Notes: generated by a model not told the origin, from the letters alone. 63,047 nt of DNA from Bifidobacterium breve (GCA_945862505.1 CAMAYJ010000006.1:1-63047), one strand, 5' to 3'. Shown: positions 1 through 9,336, counted from the stretch's first letter. Translations and numbers: made by a program.

Positions 1-2571
1 AACCCCAATGATCACCAAGAGTTGATGCTCGAAAAGAACCTCCAGGTTCGAGCCCTTATCAATATGTTCCGCGTTCGCGGTCACCTCGATACCGATCTCG
101 ATCCGCTCGATCTCACCGAACATCATCTGCACCCCGAACTCGACCCTGCTGCCTACGGACTGACGATCTGGGACTTCGATCGCGAATTCCTCACCGGCGG
201 ACTTGCTGGCCGTGACCGCATGACCCTTGCGTCGATCCTCGACGTGCTTCGCTCGGCCTATTGCCGCACGATCGGCATCGAATACATGCACGTCCAGGAT
301 CCCGTCCAGAAAGTCTGGATCCAACAACAAGTCGAAGGCGTGAAATTCGAACTTTCGATCGAAGAAAAGCAACACATCCTCGAACGTCTCAACGCTGCTG
401 AAGCGCTCGAACGATTCCTGGGCACGAAGTACCTCGGACAGAAGCGATTCGGCATCGAAGGCGCCGAGTCAGCCATCCCACTTCTCGACTCGCTGTTGTC
501 ATCGGCAGCGGACACATCGATGCAGTCGTCTGTCCTAGGCATGGCTCACCGCGGTCGACTCAACGTTCTCGTCAACATCGTCGGCAAGAAATACGAGCAA
601 CTCTTTACGGAGTTCGAAGGCAATACCGATCCCGAATCAATCCAAGGCTCCGGCGACGTGAAATATCACCTTGGTCAAACCGGCGTCTTCACCAGCCCTG
701 CCGGCAACACCATCGCTGTCGAACTTGCCGCCAATCCTTCCCATCTCGAAGCAGTTGACCCGGTTGTTGTGGGTATGGCCCGCGCAAAGATGGATCAGAT
801 CGAACCTCCGGGCGATTATCCGGTGCTTCCGATCCTCGTTCATGGCGACGCAGCATTCGCTGGTCAGGGCATCGTGGCCGAAACGCTCAATCTCTCCGAG
901 ATCACCGGCTACCGAGTCGGTGGAACCATCCACGTCATCATCAACAACCAGGTTGGGTTCACCACCGCTCCTACGGAAGCACGTTCATCGGTGTACTCCA
1001 CCGACGTCGCAAAGATGGTCCAGGCTCCCATCTTCCATGTCAATGGCGATGACCCAGAAGCGGTCGTGCGAGTCGCTCGTCTTGCATTCGAATATCGCCG
1101 CACATTCAACCGTGATGTCGTGATCGACATGGTTTGTTACCGCCGCCACGGACACAACGAAGGCGACGACCCGAGCTACACCCAGCCGCTTATGTACAAG
1201 CGCATCGAGGAAACTCGCTCGGTTCGAAAGATCTACACCGAGGCTCTCATGCGCCGCGGCGATATCTCTCTCGAAGAAGCCGAGGCATCTCTCAACGATT
1301 TCCAAGTTCGTCTTCAGGTCGCACTCGACGAGACTCGATCACACGACGCACCACCTCCGCTCGAACACGCACCCGAGCGCGTCTTCAGCGGAGTTCTTCC
1401 TCACGTCGACACGGGCGTGACCAAAGAAGAACTCGAGGCCGTCTTTGCTGACCTCGAACACGTCCCCGAAGGATTCACGGTTCATCCCAAGTTGGCAAAG
1501 CAGTTCGAGGGCCGGCACAAGATGTTTGTCGAGGACAGTGAGGTCGATTGGGCACTTGGCGAAGCCTTCGCATACGGAACACTTCTCCACGAAGGCACGT
1601 CAGTTCGTGTGTCCGGCGAAGATTCTCGTCGAGGCACGTTCTCGCATCGTCATGCCGCACTTATCGATTACGACAATGGTTCGGTGTACATCCCACTGGC
1701 CGATGCCGTGCGCAACGACGCTCGGTTCTGGATCTACGACTCGCTTCTTTCAGAATTCGCGGTGCTCGGTTTCGAGTACGGCTACTCCGTTGTCAACAAA
1801 GACGCACTTGTCGTATGGGAAGCCCAGTTCGGCGACTTCATGAACGGTGCGCAGGTCATCATCGACAACTTCCTGGTTGCCGCCGAAGACAAGTGGCGCC
1901 AGACCTCGGGCCTCGTCATGCTCCTGCCCCACGGTTACGAGGGACAGGGTCCCGAGCATTCCTCCGCTCGCATTGAACGATTCCTCACCCTTGCCGCCGG
2001 CGACAACATCCAGGTCTGCAACGCCACGACTGCGGCTCAGTTCTTCCATCTCCTGCGTCGCCAGGTTCGGCGAGATCTCCGCAAGCCGCTTGTGGTGTTC
2101 ACACCGAAGTCGCTGCTTCGAGCGAAGACCACACGCTCACCGGTGAGCGAGCTCATCCACGGGTCGTTTGAAGAAGTACTTGACGACAACGGCGTCGCCG
2201 ATACTGCATCGGTGCGTCGGATTGTGTTCGCGTCCGGCAAAATCGGCGTTGAAGCACAAGCTGCTCGAGACGAAATGGGCGCACCCGTTGCCATCGCTCG
2301 AGTGGAACAGCTCTACCCGTGGCCCTATGCCGACGTCGCTCGCATCGTAGAGAAGTATGCGAATGCCGACGAGATCGTGTGGCTTCAAGAAGAACCCGAG
2401 AACATGGGTGCTTGGAACCACATCAAGGGTCGGTTGTACGAGGCCCACGACGACACCCACATCATCCGCCGGGTAAGTCGCCAAGAATCAGCCAGCCCTG
2501 CCACTGGTTCTTCAGCAATTCACCATGCCGAGGTCCACGACCTCATGGAATCAGCCCTCGGCGGCATCTGA
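1..2571 (+). CDS. sucA: 2-oxoglutarate dehydrogenase E1 component (Kgd/SucA type), 5' truncated by window
   Basis: Thiamine-diphosphate E1 enzyme of the TCA cycle that decarboxylates 2-oxoglutarate. The frame is open from base 1, so the N-terminus lies outside the window and about 856 residues are visible. The fragment starts at the small helical E1 entry domain (VRGHLDTDLDPL) and runs through the hallmark segments GMAHRGRLNVL, GDAAFAGQGIVAETLN, NNQVGFTT, RRHGHNEGDDPS, WEAQFGDFMNGAQ and LLPHGYEGQGPEHSSAR to a normal C-terminus with a TGA stop. In many Actinobacteria this protein is a fused E2-E1 (Kgd/OdhA) of about 1,200 residues. Whether an E2-like domain precedes the visible part cannot be seen here. 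The family call is firm; fused versus stand-alone is open. Confidence 0.95.
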   Translation, partial: NPNDHQELMLEKNLQVRALINMFRVRGHLDTDLDPLDLTEHHLHPELDPAAYGLTIWDFDREFLTGGLAGRDRMTLASILDVLRSAYCRTIGIEYMHVQDPVQKVWIQQQVEGVKFELSIEEKQHILERLNAAEALERFLGTKYLGQKRFGIEGAESAIPLLDSLLSSAADTSMQSSVLGMAHRGRLNVLVNIVGKKYEQLFTEFEGNTDPESIQGSGDVKYHLGQTGVFTSPAGNTIAVELAANPSHLEAVDPVVVGMARAKMDQIEPPGDYPVLPILVHGDAAFAGQGIVAETLNLSEITGYRVGGTIHVIINNQVGFTTAPTEARSSVYSTDVAKMVQAPIFHVNGDDPEAVVRVARLAFEYRRTFNRDVVIDMVCYRRHGHNEGDDPSYTQPLMYKRIEETRSVRKIYTEALMRRGDISLEEAEASLNDFQVRLQVALDETRSHDAPPPLEHAPERVFSGVLPHVDTGVTKEELEAVFADLEHVPEGFTVHPKLAKQFEGRHKMFVEDSEVDWALGEAFAYGTLLHEGTSVRVSGEDSRRGTFSHRHAALIDYDNGSVYIPLADAVRNDARFWIYDSLLSEFAVLGFEYGYSVVNKDALVVWEAQFGDFMNGAQVIIDNFLVAAEDKWRQTSGLVMLLPHGYEGQGPEHSSARIERFLTLAAGDNIQVCNATTAAQFFHLLRRQVRRDLRKPLVVFTPKSLLRAKTTRSPVSELIHGSFEEVLDDNGVADTASVRRIVFASGKIGVEAQAARDEMGAPVAIARVEQLYPWPYADVARIVEKYANADEIVWLQEEPENMGAWNHIKGRLYEAHDDTHIIRRVSRQESASPATGSSAIHHAEVHDLMESALGGI

Positions 2572-2594
2572 GCAAGCGGGCATCGCCCCCGGTT

Positions 2595-3950
2595 TCAGCT
2601 TTCTCGAGTCGTCAGCAGATCCTGCGCTACGGCTTCCCATAGTTCGGTGGAAAGCCCCAGGGAGCGCGTATCAATTCGCTCGTCGTCTCCATGGAACATC
2701 TTTCCGAAGTCTTCAAAGGTCAGGTTCTCGCTGAAAAGCCCAAAGCCGTAGGCGACGCGATCCTCACGGCGGAAAAATCGCGCATCGGTGGCGCCGACGG
2801 TGAGGAAAGGAACCGTTTCAGATCCCGGGTACCACTGTTGGGTAACCCGAGACAGCGAATCCCACAGCGGAGTATCCGTCGGCGACGAACTCGACGGGTC
2901 GTAACTGATCTGCTCGATGGTCACTGCATCGGCAAGATCTCCGAGCGCCAGACGCAGTTCGGCCAAGACCATGTCCGCATCGTGGCCAGGGAGAGTTCGA
3001 ATATCTACCTCGAGTTCGACCGAATCCGGGATGACATTGATCTTGGAGCCGCCGTGGATCACCGTGGGGGCAAAGGTCGTATGGGTACATGCATGGAACT
3101 GACGAGCCATGCCGAGCGGTAGATGTTCAAGGACGTCATCAAGCCCATCGACAGAAAGCAACGGACCAGCAATCTCTTCGGGGTAACCCATCGATTCGAT
3201 AAAGCGACGCCAGGTGTCATGGATATGAGCTTCGGACTGGAACTCACCCACACGACGTACGACCTCAGCCGCCGTCACGAGTGCGTTGTCGGTCTTATAG
3301 GGCTAGGACCCATGCCCGGCAGTGCCCCCCACCTTGATCCGAACCCCAAAAAGCCCCTTTTCTCCGACTATGACAGGGAGCTTCAAGCCATTCGGACTGG
3401 GCAACGGAATACCGCCCGATTCGGTGATGACGTAATCGGCCATGACGGCTTCTCGCTCATGGGCCATCAAATACTCAGCACCGTAAGAACCATTCGCTTC
3501 CTCGTCGGCAACAGCGAGATACACAAGCGTGCCGCGCGGCGTGAACCCAGACCTTGCCAGTCGCTTAAATGCCACGGCCATCGACGTTGTGATGTTCAGC
3601 ATGTCGACTGCACCTCGACCCCAAACCTCGCCGTCGACAAGTTCACCCCCGAATGGATCGCGCGACCAATGTTCTGGATTCACCGGAACAACATCGGTAT
3701 GACCCATAAGAAGAAGAGTTGGAGCGGTCGGATCTGAACCTTCGATTCGAGCAACAAGACTGCGTCGCCCAGGAGCCGCGTCGTAGGTTTCAAGCTCGAG
3801 CCCAGGACCTTCAAGAAAGTTTTCGAGCACGTCTGCGCTTCGAATTTCGTCACCGGAATCGACTGCGCCATTGTTGACGCACGCATTCCGGATCAGCGTC
3901 TGCAGAAGTTCCGTGCACTCTTGTTCACCATTTTGCGAATTTCTGTTCAT
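2595..3950 (-). pseudogene. M20-family metallopeptidase interrupted by one in-frame TAG
   Basis: Zinc aminoacylase/carboxypeptidase family protein (ArgE/DapE/CPG2 relatives). The N-terminal part (3303-3950) has the metal motif GHTDVVP and the DEE catalytic pair in a DEEANGSYG context, and it ends at GTAGHGS with TAG at 3303-3305. The same frame resumes at once with PYKTDNALVTAAEVV and continues for 236 codons through HGGSKINVIP and VGATDARFF. There is no frameshift, and the total of about 451 codons is normal for the family. Both halves look unmutated apart from this codon, so the loss is recent, or the codon is read through, or it is a sequence error. The start at 3950 is preferred to a longer 4010 start because the extension is lysine/arginine-rich and not family-like. 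Confidence 0.85.
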
Positions 3951-4408
3951 AACGCGAACAGTACGTCGCAGTTGCTTCAAACATGCTGAACGTTGCGTTT
4001 TTCTGCTCACCGACGCTGAGAAACCGTCGAAATTGACGCCTCCTTACATGCATTGATCAAAAGTTCGTGCTAACGGCGCAAAACAAAGAAATCCCAAGCG
4101 AGAGAAGGAGAAAATACCTGTGGAAAACTTTAGAAGCGCGTAAAAAGCAGTCCCCGAACTACGGCGCGCGCACGCGCTTCGCAAAAACGCTTCGTAAAAC
4201 AACTCCTATAACCCAGTCAACATTCATCGAACAAAAAAATGCACGTGCAGCGCGAAAATCCTTGGATTCACCATTTGTGTGCGCAATGTGAGTACCGTTT
4301 TTTGTGCAGCGTCGTCACGAACCACGTGCGGCCTGCACTTCAGTAGCGATTCATGCAGCTGTTGTTGGTACCACTACACAAAATCATGAAGACGCCGAGG
4401 AGGCGAAG
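3951..4408. other. A-rich intergenic region upstream of the H1-like gene
   Basis: A 458-base gap visibly richer in A than the surrounding genes. It contains a 13-bp-period imperfect direct repeat (CGCTTCGCAAAA at 4175-4186 and CGCTTCGTAAAA at 4188-4199), an alternating GCGCGCGCACGCGC stretch just before it, and a possible -10 box TACCGT near 4293. A short basic frame at 4067-4291 shows no family features and no ribosome-binding site, and I do not call it a gene. The region probably carries the divergent promoters of the M20 gene and of the H1-like gene, the latter with a leader of roughly 100 bases. Confidence 0.5.
4397..4403 (+). promoter_or_regulatory. Strong Shine-Dalgarno fixing the H1-like start
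   Basis: GAGGAGG five bases before ATG 4409. It decides against the longer in-frame start at 4304, whose extra 35 residues are not lysine-rich. This strong site contrasts with the many leaderless starts elsewhere in the window. Confidence 0.7.
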
Positions 4409-4699
4409 ATGGCAGCAGTGAAGAAGCGGGCGGCCAAGAAGGCACCCGCAAAGAAGCGCACAGCGAAGAAGGCGGCTCCGGCCAAGAAGCGTGCGACCAA
4501 GAAGCGTGCAACTAAGCGCGTTGCCAAGAAGGCACCAGCTAAGAAGCGTGCAACCAAGAAGCGCGTAGCAAAGAAGGCTCCGGCCAAGAAGCGTGCAACC
4601 AAGAAGCGCGTAGCAAAGAAGGCTCCGGCCAAGAAGCGTGCCGCGAAGAAGGCACCAGCGAAGCGTCGTGCGACCAAGCGTCGTGCAACCCGCCGCTGA
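4409..4699 (+). CDS. Histone-H1-like Lys/Ala/Pro/Arg-rich basic protein (96 aa)
   Basis: Predicted nucleoid-binding protein built almost entirely of K, R, A, T, P and V in AAKKAPAKKRATKKRVAKKAPA-like repeats broken by short variations, and ending in RRATRR. There is no globular HU or winged-helix domain. Composition resembles the C-terminal tails of actinobacterial HU (HupB) and bacterial H1-like proteins, which bind DNA non-specifically and may be acetylated or methylated on lysine. Here the tail stands alone as a complete gene with a strong ribosome-binding site and a hairpin terminator, so it is probably well expressed. The DNA-binding role is inferred from composition only. The long antisense frame over it is a by-product of the repeats. 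Confidence 0.8.
   Translation: MAAVKKRAAKKAPAKKRTAKKAAPAKKRATKKRATKRVAKKAPAKKRATKKRVAKKAPAKKRATKKRVAKKAPAKKRAAKKAPAKRRATKRRATRR
4541..4640 (+). repeat. 45-bp tandem repeat inside the H1-like gene
   Basis: Bases 4541-4585 and 4586-4630 are identical, and the first ten bases of a third unit follow at 4631-4640. Each unit encodes 15 residues (KKRATKKRVAKKAPA). Identity at synonymous positions indicates recent expansion by slippage or unequal exchange, so tail length is likely to vary between strains. Confidence 0.85.
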
Positions 4700-4724
4700 T
4701 CTTCAGCCGCATACGTAGTACCCC

Positions 4725-4748
4725 AGTGCCCCGCTTCGGCGGGGCACT
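4725..4748 (+). terminator. Hairpin terminator after the H1-like gene
   Basis: AGTGCCCCGC, loop TTCG, GCGGGGCACT: a perfect 10-bp stem with a stable tetraloop, 26 bases after the stop codon. No T-run follows, which is common for actinobacterial terminators. Confidence 0.75.
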
Positions 4749-4784
4749 GTCGCGTCCAGTTCACACTTGAGGCGGCCTGATCGC

Positions 4785-4790
4785 TACCCT
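4785..4790 (+). promoter_or_regulatory. -10 box TACCCT for ettA
   Basis: Eight bases before ATG 4799, with no ribosome-binding site between. This fits a leaderless mRNA. Confidence 0.5.
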
Positions 4791-4798
4791 TGCCCGCC

Positions 4799-6475
4799 AT
4801 GAGTGCACAGTTCATTTTCACCATGCACAAGGTGAGCCGGTTCTATCCGCCCGACCGAGAGGTCCTGAAAGACATCAGCCTCTCGTTCTACCCAGGGGCC
4901 AAGATCGGTGTCATCGGTTCGAACGGCTCTGGTAAGTCCTCGCTGCTCAAGGTCATGGCGGGCCTTGACGACGGCTTTACCGGTGAAGCCCGCCTCTCGC
5001 CCGGATTCACTGTCGGCCTGCTTGAGCAAGAGCCACATCTCGACGAATCCAAAGATGTCATGGGCAACGTCATGGATGGTCTGGGCGAAACCGCCACGCT
5101 GCTTGAGCGCTACGACGCCGTGTTGGCGAAGTGGGGCGACCCGGATGCCGACTTCGAGAAGGTGGGTGAGGAACAAGCCGACCTTGAAGCCAAGATCGAA
5201 GCATCAGGCGCATGGGACCTCAAGCGCACGATCGAGATCGCAATGGACGCTCTGCGTCTTCCCCCATCAGATGCGGGCGTCTCGACGCTCTCAGGTGGCG
5301 AACGTCGCCGAGTTGCACTCTGTCGTCTTCTCCTCAACAAACCCGATCTGCTGCTTCTCGACGAACCCACAAACCATCTCGATGCCGAATCGGTCGCATG
5401 GCTTGAACGATTCCTTCGCGACTACCCGGGCACCGTCGTCGCCATCACCCATGATCGCTACTTCCTCGACAATGTCGCTCAATGGATCCTTGAACTCGAC
5501 CATGGCCGTGGAATTCCGTTTGAAGGCAACTACACAAGTTGGCTCGACCAGAAACAAGACCGACTCCGCCAAGAAGAAAAACAGGAATCGTCTCGGGCTC
5601 GAACGCTGGCGCGCGAACTCGAATGGGTGCGCATGGCACCGAAAGCTCGACAGGCCAAAGGTAAGGCCCGATTGTCGGCCTATGAGCAGTTGCTGGCCGA
5701 ATCACAAGAAGCCCAAGGACGCGGAGACGGTCTCGAGATCTTCATCCCCTCCGGCGATCGACTTGGCGATGTCGTCATCGAAGCCGAAAGCGTCACGAAG
5801 GGTTTCGGCGATCGGCTTTTGGTGGAAGAACTTTCCTTCTCACTCCCTCGCGCTGGCATTGTGGGCGTCATCGGACCAAACGGTGCCGGTAAGACCACGC
5901 TGTTTCGGATGTTCACCGGCGATGAGACACCCGACAGCGGTTCACTCACGGTTGGCCCCACCGTGAATCTCGCTTATGTCGATCAGAGTCGCGACGTTCT
6001 CGACTCCGAGAAAACTGTCTACGAAGAAATCACCGATGGCAACGAGGTCATCAAGCTCGGCAATCGGGAGATGAACGGTCGGGCTTACGTTGCCTCGTTC
6101 AACTTCAAGGGATCTGACCAGCAGAAAAAGGTCGGAATTCTTTCCGGCGGCGAGCGAAACCGCGTTCATCTCGCCAAGGTGTTGGCTCGCGGCGGCAATG
6201 TGCTGCTCCTCGACGAACCCACCAATGACCTCGATGTCGACACACTGCGCGCGCTCGAAGATGGCCTTGAAGCCTTCGCTGGCTGCGCCGTCGTCATCAG
6301 CCACGATCGTTGGTTCCTCGATCGTGTCGCTACCCATGTGCTTGCCTTCGAAGGCGACTCACAGGTGCGTTGGTTCGAAGGAAACTTCACCGAATACGAA
6401 GCCTTCCGCAAGAAAGAACTCGGCGCCGATGCCGACCAACCACATCGCATCAAATACAAGCCGTTGGTGCGATGA
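4799..6475 (+). CDS. ettA: Energy-dependent translational throttle protein EttA (ABC-F ATPase)
   Basis: Soluble ABC-F protein that binds the ribosomal E site and gates the first elongation step according to ATP/ADP status. It has two ATPase domains: Walker A SNGSGKSS at about residues 41-48, signature LSGGERRRVALCRLLL and LLLDEPTNHLD in the first; NGAGKTT, LSGGERNRVHLAKVL and LLLDEPTNDLD in the second. The charged P-site tRNA-interaction linker between them (about 235-300) is present. The N-terminus MSAQFIFTMHKVSR and the C-terminus ADQPHRIKYKPLVR are typical of EttA rather than other ABC-F members. ATG 4799 is chosen over a TTG nine bases upstream because it matches the family N-terminus and the -10 box spacing. 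The next gene overlaps by ATGA. Confidence 0.95.
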   Translation: MSAQFIFTMHKVSRFYPPDREVLKDISLSFYPGAKIGVIGSNGSGKSSLLKVMAGLDDGFTGEARLSPGFTVGLLEQEPHLDESKDVMGNVMDGLGETATLLERYDAVLAKWGDPDADFEKVGEEQADLEAKIEASGAWDLKRTIEIAMDALRLPPSDAGVSTLSGGERRRVALCRLLLNKPDLLLLDEPTNHLDAESVAWLERFLRDYPGTVVAITHDRYFLDNVAQWILELDHGRGIPFEGNYTSWLDQKQDRLRQEEKQESSRARTLARELEWVRMAPKARQAKGKARLSAYEQLLAESQEAQGRGDGLEIFIPSGDRLGDVVIEAESVTKGFGDRLLVEELSFSLPRAGIVGVIGPNGAGKTTLFRMFTGDETPDSGSLTVGPTVNLAYVDQSRDVLDSEKTVYEEITDGNEVIKLGNREMNGRAYVASFNFKGSDQQKKVGILSGGERNRVHLAKVLARGGNVLLLDEPTNDLDVDTLRALEDGLEAFAGCAVVISHDRWFLDRVATHVLAFEGDSQVRWFEGNFTEYEAFRKKELGADADQPHRIKYKPLVR

Positions 6476-6849
6476 GCATGGAACTGATCACTTCCGACTC
6501 CACGAGTCCTGCCTCACCGATCGGACCGCGTGCGATCCGGCGCATTGTGATCATCGTTTTCGTGCTCGGAATCGGCGGGATGATCGCTGGGTCCATTCTC
6601 GACAACAACGGTTTCGCCATCACCTTTGGCCTCATCACCGCTGTGGCAGCCCTCGCGCTGGTCCTCGTCACGCAGGTCTCGCCGCCAGGTGCGTTAGCCA
6701 AAACCGGTGAGCCTGCTCCCCTGGTAGTCGATGAACGACTTGCTGCCGATCTTGAATCGCGCATTAACGCCCTCGTCTCTGACGGCGCCGATGAGACCCA
6801 GGTTCGAAAACTTGTCGGTCGCGCCATTGAACTCGGCCGCCAGCAATAA
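6472..6849 (+). CDS. Small two-helix membrane protein, unknown function (125 aa)
   Basis: Not recognised. The start ATG shares bases with the ettA stop (ATGA at 6472-6475), so translation is probably coupled. After a short Ser/Pro/Thr-rich N-terminus come two hydrophobic segments (about residues 22-42 and 48-66) joined by a short turn, then a soluble tail of about 55 residues that is charged and predicted helical (LAADLESRINALVSDGADE). The tail could be a short interaction domain. A second start codon lies two codons in (6478). Coupling to ettA suggests co-expression, but no functional link can be claimed. Confidence 0.75.
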   Translation: MSMELITSDSTSPASPIGPRAIRRIVIIVFVLGIGGMIAGSILDNNGFAITFGLITAVAALALVLVTQVSPPGALAKTGEPAPLVVDERLAADLESRINALVSDGADETQVRKLVGRAIELGRQQ

Positions 6850-6893
6850 TCGGTCACGCACCTTCACTATCCATCTCGAATCGGAGCATGACG

Positions 6894-7649
6894 ATGACCG
6901 CACTTGATGACCACGCGGTCGCCGAACAACTTGCTGTCGACGCAGGAAAACTGTTGGTCTCACTGCGGGCTGACCTCGCTCTGAAAGGTGCCGATCAGAG
7001 GACCATCAAGAATGCCGGCGACCGTGAGTCTCACGTATGGCTCATGGAGCAACTCGCTGAACTTCGTCCCGACGACCCGGTGTTGTCGGAAGAAGGTCGT
7101 GACAACAGCCATCGACTTTCATCGTCGCGAGCCTGGATCATCGATCCGCTTGACGGCACCCGCGAATACGGCGAAGGCCGCGAAGACTGGGCCGTGCATA
7201 TTGCGCTCGCCATCGACGGCGAACCCACAATCGGTGCAGTGTCGCTTCCTTCGCTTGATCGCGTTCTTTCAACGGCAAATCCACCAGTTGTGCCTGATCG
7301 TCCCGCCGATCGCCCGCCTCGTCTCGTTGTCAGCCGGTCGCGCGCTCCCTATGTTGCACATGCGGTGGCCGAAGAACTCAACGCCGAGTTTCTGCAGATG
7401 GGTTCGGCCGGCGCAAAGGCAATGGCCATCGTGCTCGGCATCGCCGACATCTACGTTCACGCCGGCGGCCAGTACGAATGGGACAACTGCGCTCCGGCAG
7501 CTGTCGCTCTTGCCGCTGGCCTGCACGCATCACGCATCGATGGATCCCCCATGCGTTACAACAACGCCGATCCGTATCTTCCTGATCTCTTGATCTGCCG
7601 GAAAGAATTCGCCGAACCGGTGCTTGAAATCATTTCCGGTTTGTTCTAG
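6894..7649 (+). CDS. cysQ: 3'(2'),5'-bisphosphate nucleotidase, CysQ/inositol-monophosphatase superfamily
   Basis: Mg-dependent phosphatase that removes phosphoadenosine phosphate formed in sulfate activation; the fold also serves inositol phosphatases. Visible motifs are SEEG (65-68) with the first metal-binding acid, DPLDGT (84-89), and the C-terminal YEWDNCAPAA. The length of about 251 residues is normal. ATG 6894 is preferred over ATG 6888 because GGAG at 6883-6886 gives seven bases of spacing to 6894 and only one to 6888. The sulfatases elsewhere in this window make a role in sulfur metabolism plausible, but substrate preference within the superfamily cannot be read from sequence alone. 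Confidence 0.8.
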   Translation: MTALDDHAVAEQLAVDAGKLLVSLRADLALKGADQRTIKNAGDRESHVWLMEQLAELRPDDPVLSEEGRDNSHRLSSSRAWIIDPLDGTREYGEGREDWAVHIALAIDGEPTIGAVSLPSLDRVLSTANPPVVPDRPADRPPRLVVSRSRAPYVAHAVAEELNAEFLQMGSAGAKAMAIVLGIADIYVHAGGQYEWDNCAPAAVALAAGLHASRIDGSPMRYNNADPYLPDLLICRKEFAEPVLEIISGLF

Positions 7650-7681
7650 GCCGCTACCGGGGATTCAGCGACACCCAGCCG

Positions 7682-7687
7682 TACACT
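7682..7687 (+). promoter_or_regulatory. -10 box TACACT for the UbiB-like gene
   Basis: Eight bases before ATG 7696. It supports that start over an in-frame one 72 bases upstream inside the cysQ gene. Confidence 0.55.
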
Positions 7688-7695
7688 CGTCGGCG

Positions 7696-9336
7696 ATGTC
7701 GACTCCCACCGTCGCCCATGATTCCTCATCCACCGATGCCAAGGTTGGTCCCGCCGACCTTGCACTCGGTTCGTTCTCGAACGAACCGCCATGGATCGTC
7801 GTGCCCGCAGCGATGCCGTGGCGTGAAGTCGTCGATGCCATCCGCTGGAAAACCCAACATGACCTTCCCGAACTGACATCGGCGCGCCGACTCCCCGATG
7901 TGAAACGCGCCGTTACGGTTGTCGCCGATTTCGGCACTGCAATCGGCCTGTGGTGGGTCACAGGACGACGCAAAGGCAAGGCTGGCGATCACGCTGCGAG
8001 TCGTTCTGATCTCTCACGTCGACTTCGACTCTCTATCGAACGTCTCGGACCGACTTACATCAAACTCGCTCAGATCATTTCTTCGGGTGAAGGGTTGTTC
8101 CCTGAGGAACTCGTTTCCGAATTCAAAAAGTGTCGTGACCAGGTCCCCGCTCAATCGTTTGAAGTAGTCCGCGCCACAATCCAAGAAGATTTCGGCGCAC
8201 CCCTTGAAGAAATTTTCGAATCCTTCAATGAGACACCGCTCGCAGCCGCATCAATCGCACAGGTACACGGCGCTGTGCTTCGCAGTGGCGAATCCGTTGT
8301 CGTCAAAGTGCAACGAACCACGGTTGCGACGTTGGTCAACAAAGACATTCGTGTCATGGCCTGGCTCGCCCCATTCCTTGTCGGCCGACTCCCATTCGCG
8401 TCACTCGCTAACCCACCGGCGCTCGTTGAGTTGTTTGCCGAAACGATCAGCGAAGAACTCGATTTCCGTCTCGAAGCGCAGAACATGCTCGACGTTGCCG
8501 CATCGTTTGTTGCCCTCAAACAAAACGGCTACATCATTCCTCGACCTCACCCCACCCTTGTCACCCGCCGCGTGCTGGTCATGGAACGTCTTTCCGGCTT
8601 CAACTTCGACGACGTGGAGGCGATGCTGGCCGCCGGCGTTGACACCCACGAAGTGGTCCGAACCGGAATGATCGGATTCATGGAAGGTGCGATCATCGAG
8701 GGAATCTTCCACGGCGATCTTCATGGTGGAAACCTCTTTGTTCTTCCTGATGGAAAAGTCGCGCTCCTCGACTTCGGTATTACGGGCCGCATGGATGAGC
8801 GTCAGCGGCGCGCCTTCTTGCGATTGATGCTCGGCGCCACCGTGAACGACGTCCACATGCAGATCTCGGCGCTCTGCGATCTCGGGGCGCTTCCATCTGA
8901 CACTGACATTGATGCGGTTATCAAAGACCTCGGACTTGACGGCCCTGGCATCGACCCCACCACGGCCGATCCCGACGAAATGATCAAAGAAGTACAGAAG
9001 ATCGTGAAGATGCTTCTCGGTTACGGCGCACGTATGCCGAAAGAGCTCATGCTCTATGTAAAAAATCTTATGTTCCTCGACGGCGCCATTTCGCGGCTCG
9101 CACCTGATCTCGACATTTTCGCCGAGATCACGCAGATCTCGATGTACTTCGTTCAAACCCACGGTGAAAAACTGTTTGCCGAAGTTGGCTTCGATCCTTC
9201 AGCCTTCGAAATTGATCTCACCGGCGTGAAGGACAGCATCGGACTCGATCGATCGGTTGATCGCTTCACCTACCGCGATCTTCAGGAACGCCGCGAGCTC
9301 ATCAAGTCGCGATTCGAAAAGCGCGGAGTCAACTAG
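7696..9336 (+). CDS. ABC1/AarF/UbiB-family atypical kinase-like protein
   Basis: Membrane-associated protein-kinase-like ATPase of the UbiB/COQ8 family, linked in other bacteria to quinone or isoprenoid lipid metabolism. The family-specific Ala-rich loop ([11 protein letters not shown]), the VVVKVQR lysine, the catalytic-loop equivalent [11 protein letters not shown] and the metal-binding LLDFG are all present, with the characteristic N-terminal extension ([18 protein letters not shown]) before them. The protein is 546 residues. A predicted amphipathic C-terminal region replaces a clear transmembrane pair. Its exact substrate is unknown for most actinobacterial members. The upstream start lies inside cysQ and lacks a promoter or ribosome-binding site, so the -10-linked ATG was chosen. 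Confidence 0.9.
   Translation: MSTPTVAHDSSSTDAKVGPADLALGSFSNEPPWIVVPAAMPWREVVDAIRWKTQHDLPELTSARRLPDVKRAVTVVADFGTAIGLWWVTGRRKGKAGDHAASRSDLSRRLRLSIERLGPTYIKLAQIISSGEGLFPEELVSEFKKCRDQVPAQSFEVVRATIQEDFGAPLEEIFESFNETPLAAASIAQVHGAVLRSGESVVVKVQRTTVATLVNKDIRVMAWLAPFLVGRLPFASLANPPALVELFAETISEELDFRLEAQNMLDVAASFVALKQNGYIIPRPHPTLVTRRVLVMERLSGFNFDDVEAMLAAGVDTHEVVRTGMIGFMEGAIIEGIFHGDLHGGNLFVLPDGKVALLDFGITGRMDERQRRAFLRLMLGATVNDVHMQISALCDLGALPSDTDIDAVIKDLGLDGPGIDPTTADPDEMIKEVQKIVKMLLGYGARMPKELMLYVKNLMFLDGAISRLAPDLDIFAEITQISMYFVQTHGEKLFAEVGFDPSAFEIDLTGVKDSIGLDRSVDRFTYRDLQERRELIKSRFEKRGVN

Noticed and set aside
3303-3305. TAG read as pyrrolysine
   Set aside because: No pyl genes or suppressor tRNA in the window and pyrrolysine is not expected in this protein family; nonsense mutation or sequence error is simpler.
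4119-4127. TGTGGAAAA, one mismatch from a DnaA box
   Set aside because: Single occurrence, with no cluster of boxes and no dnaA, dnaN or gyr genes nearby, so not an origin.
4067-4291. 74-codon basic frame in the A-rich gap
   Set aside because: No ribosome-binding site at a useful distance, no recognisable domain, and composition simply follows the A-rich DNA.
4384-4830. Long antisense frame (148 codons, Phe/Ala/Arg repeats) over the H1-like gene
   Set aside because: It is the reverse complement of a Lys/Ala repeat gene that has a ribosome-binding site and terminator; its own start lacks both.
4908-5966. 352-codon frame inside ettA
   Set aside because: Same-strand shadow frame with Ser/Arg/Pro-biased sequence; ettA motifs are unambiguous in the other frame.
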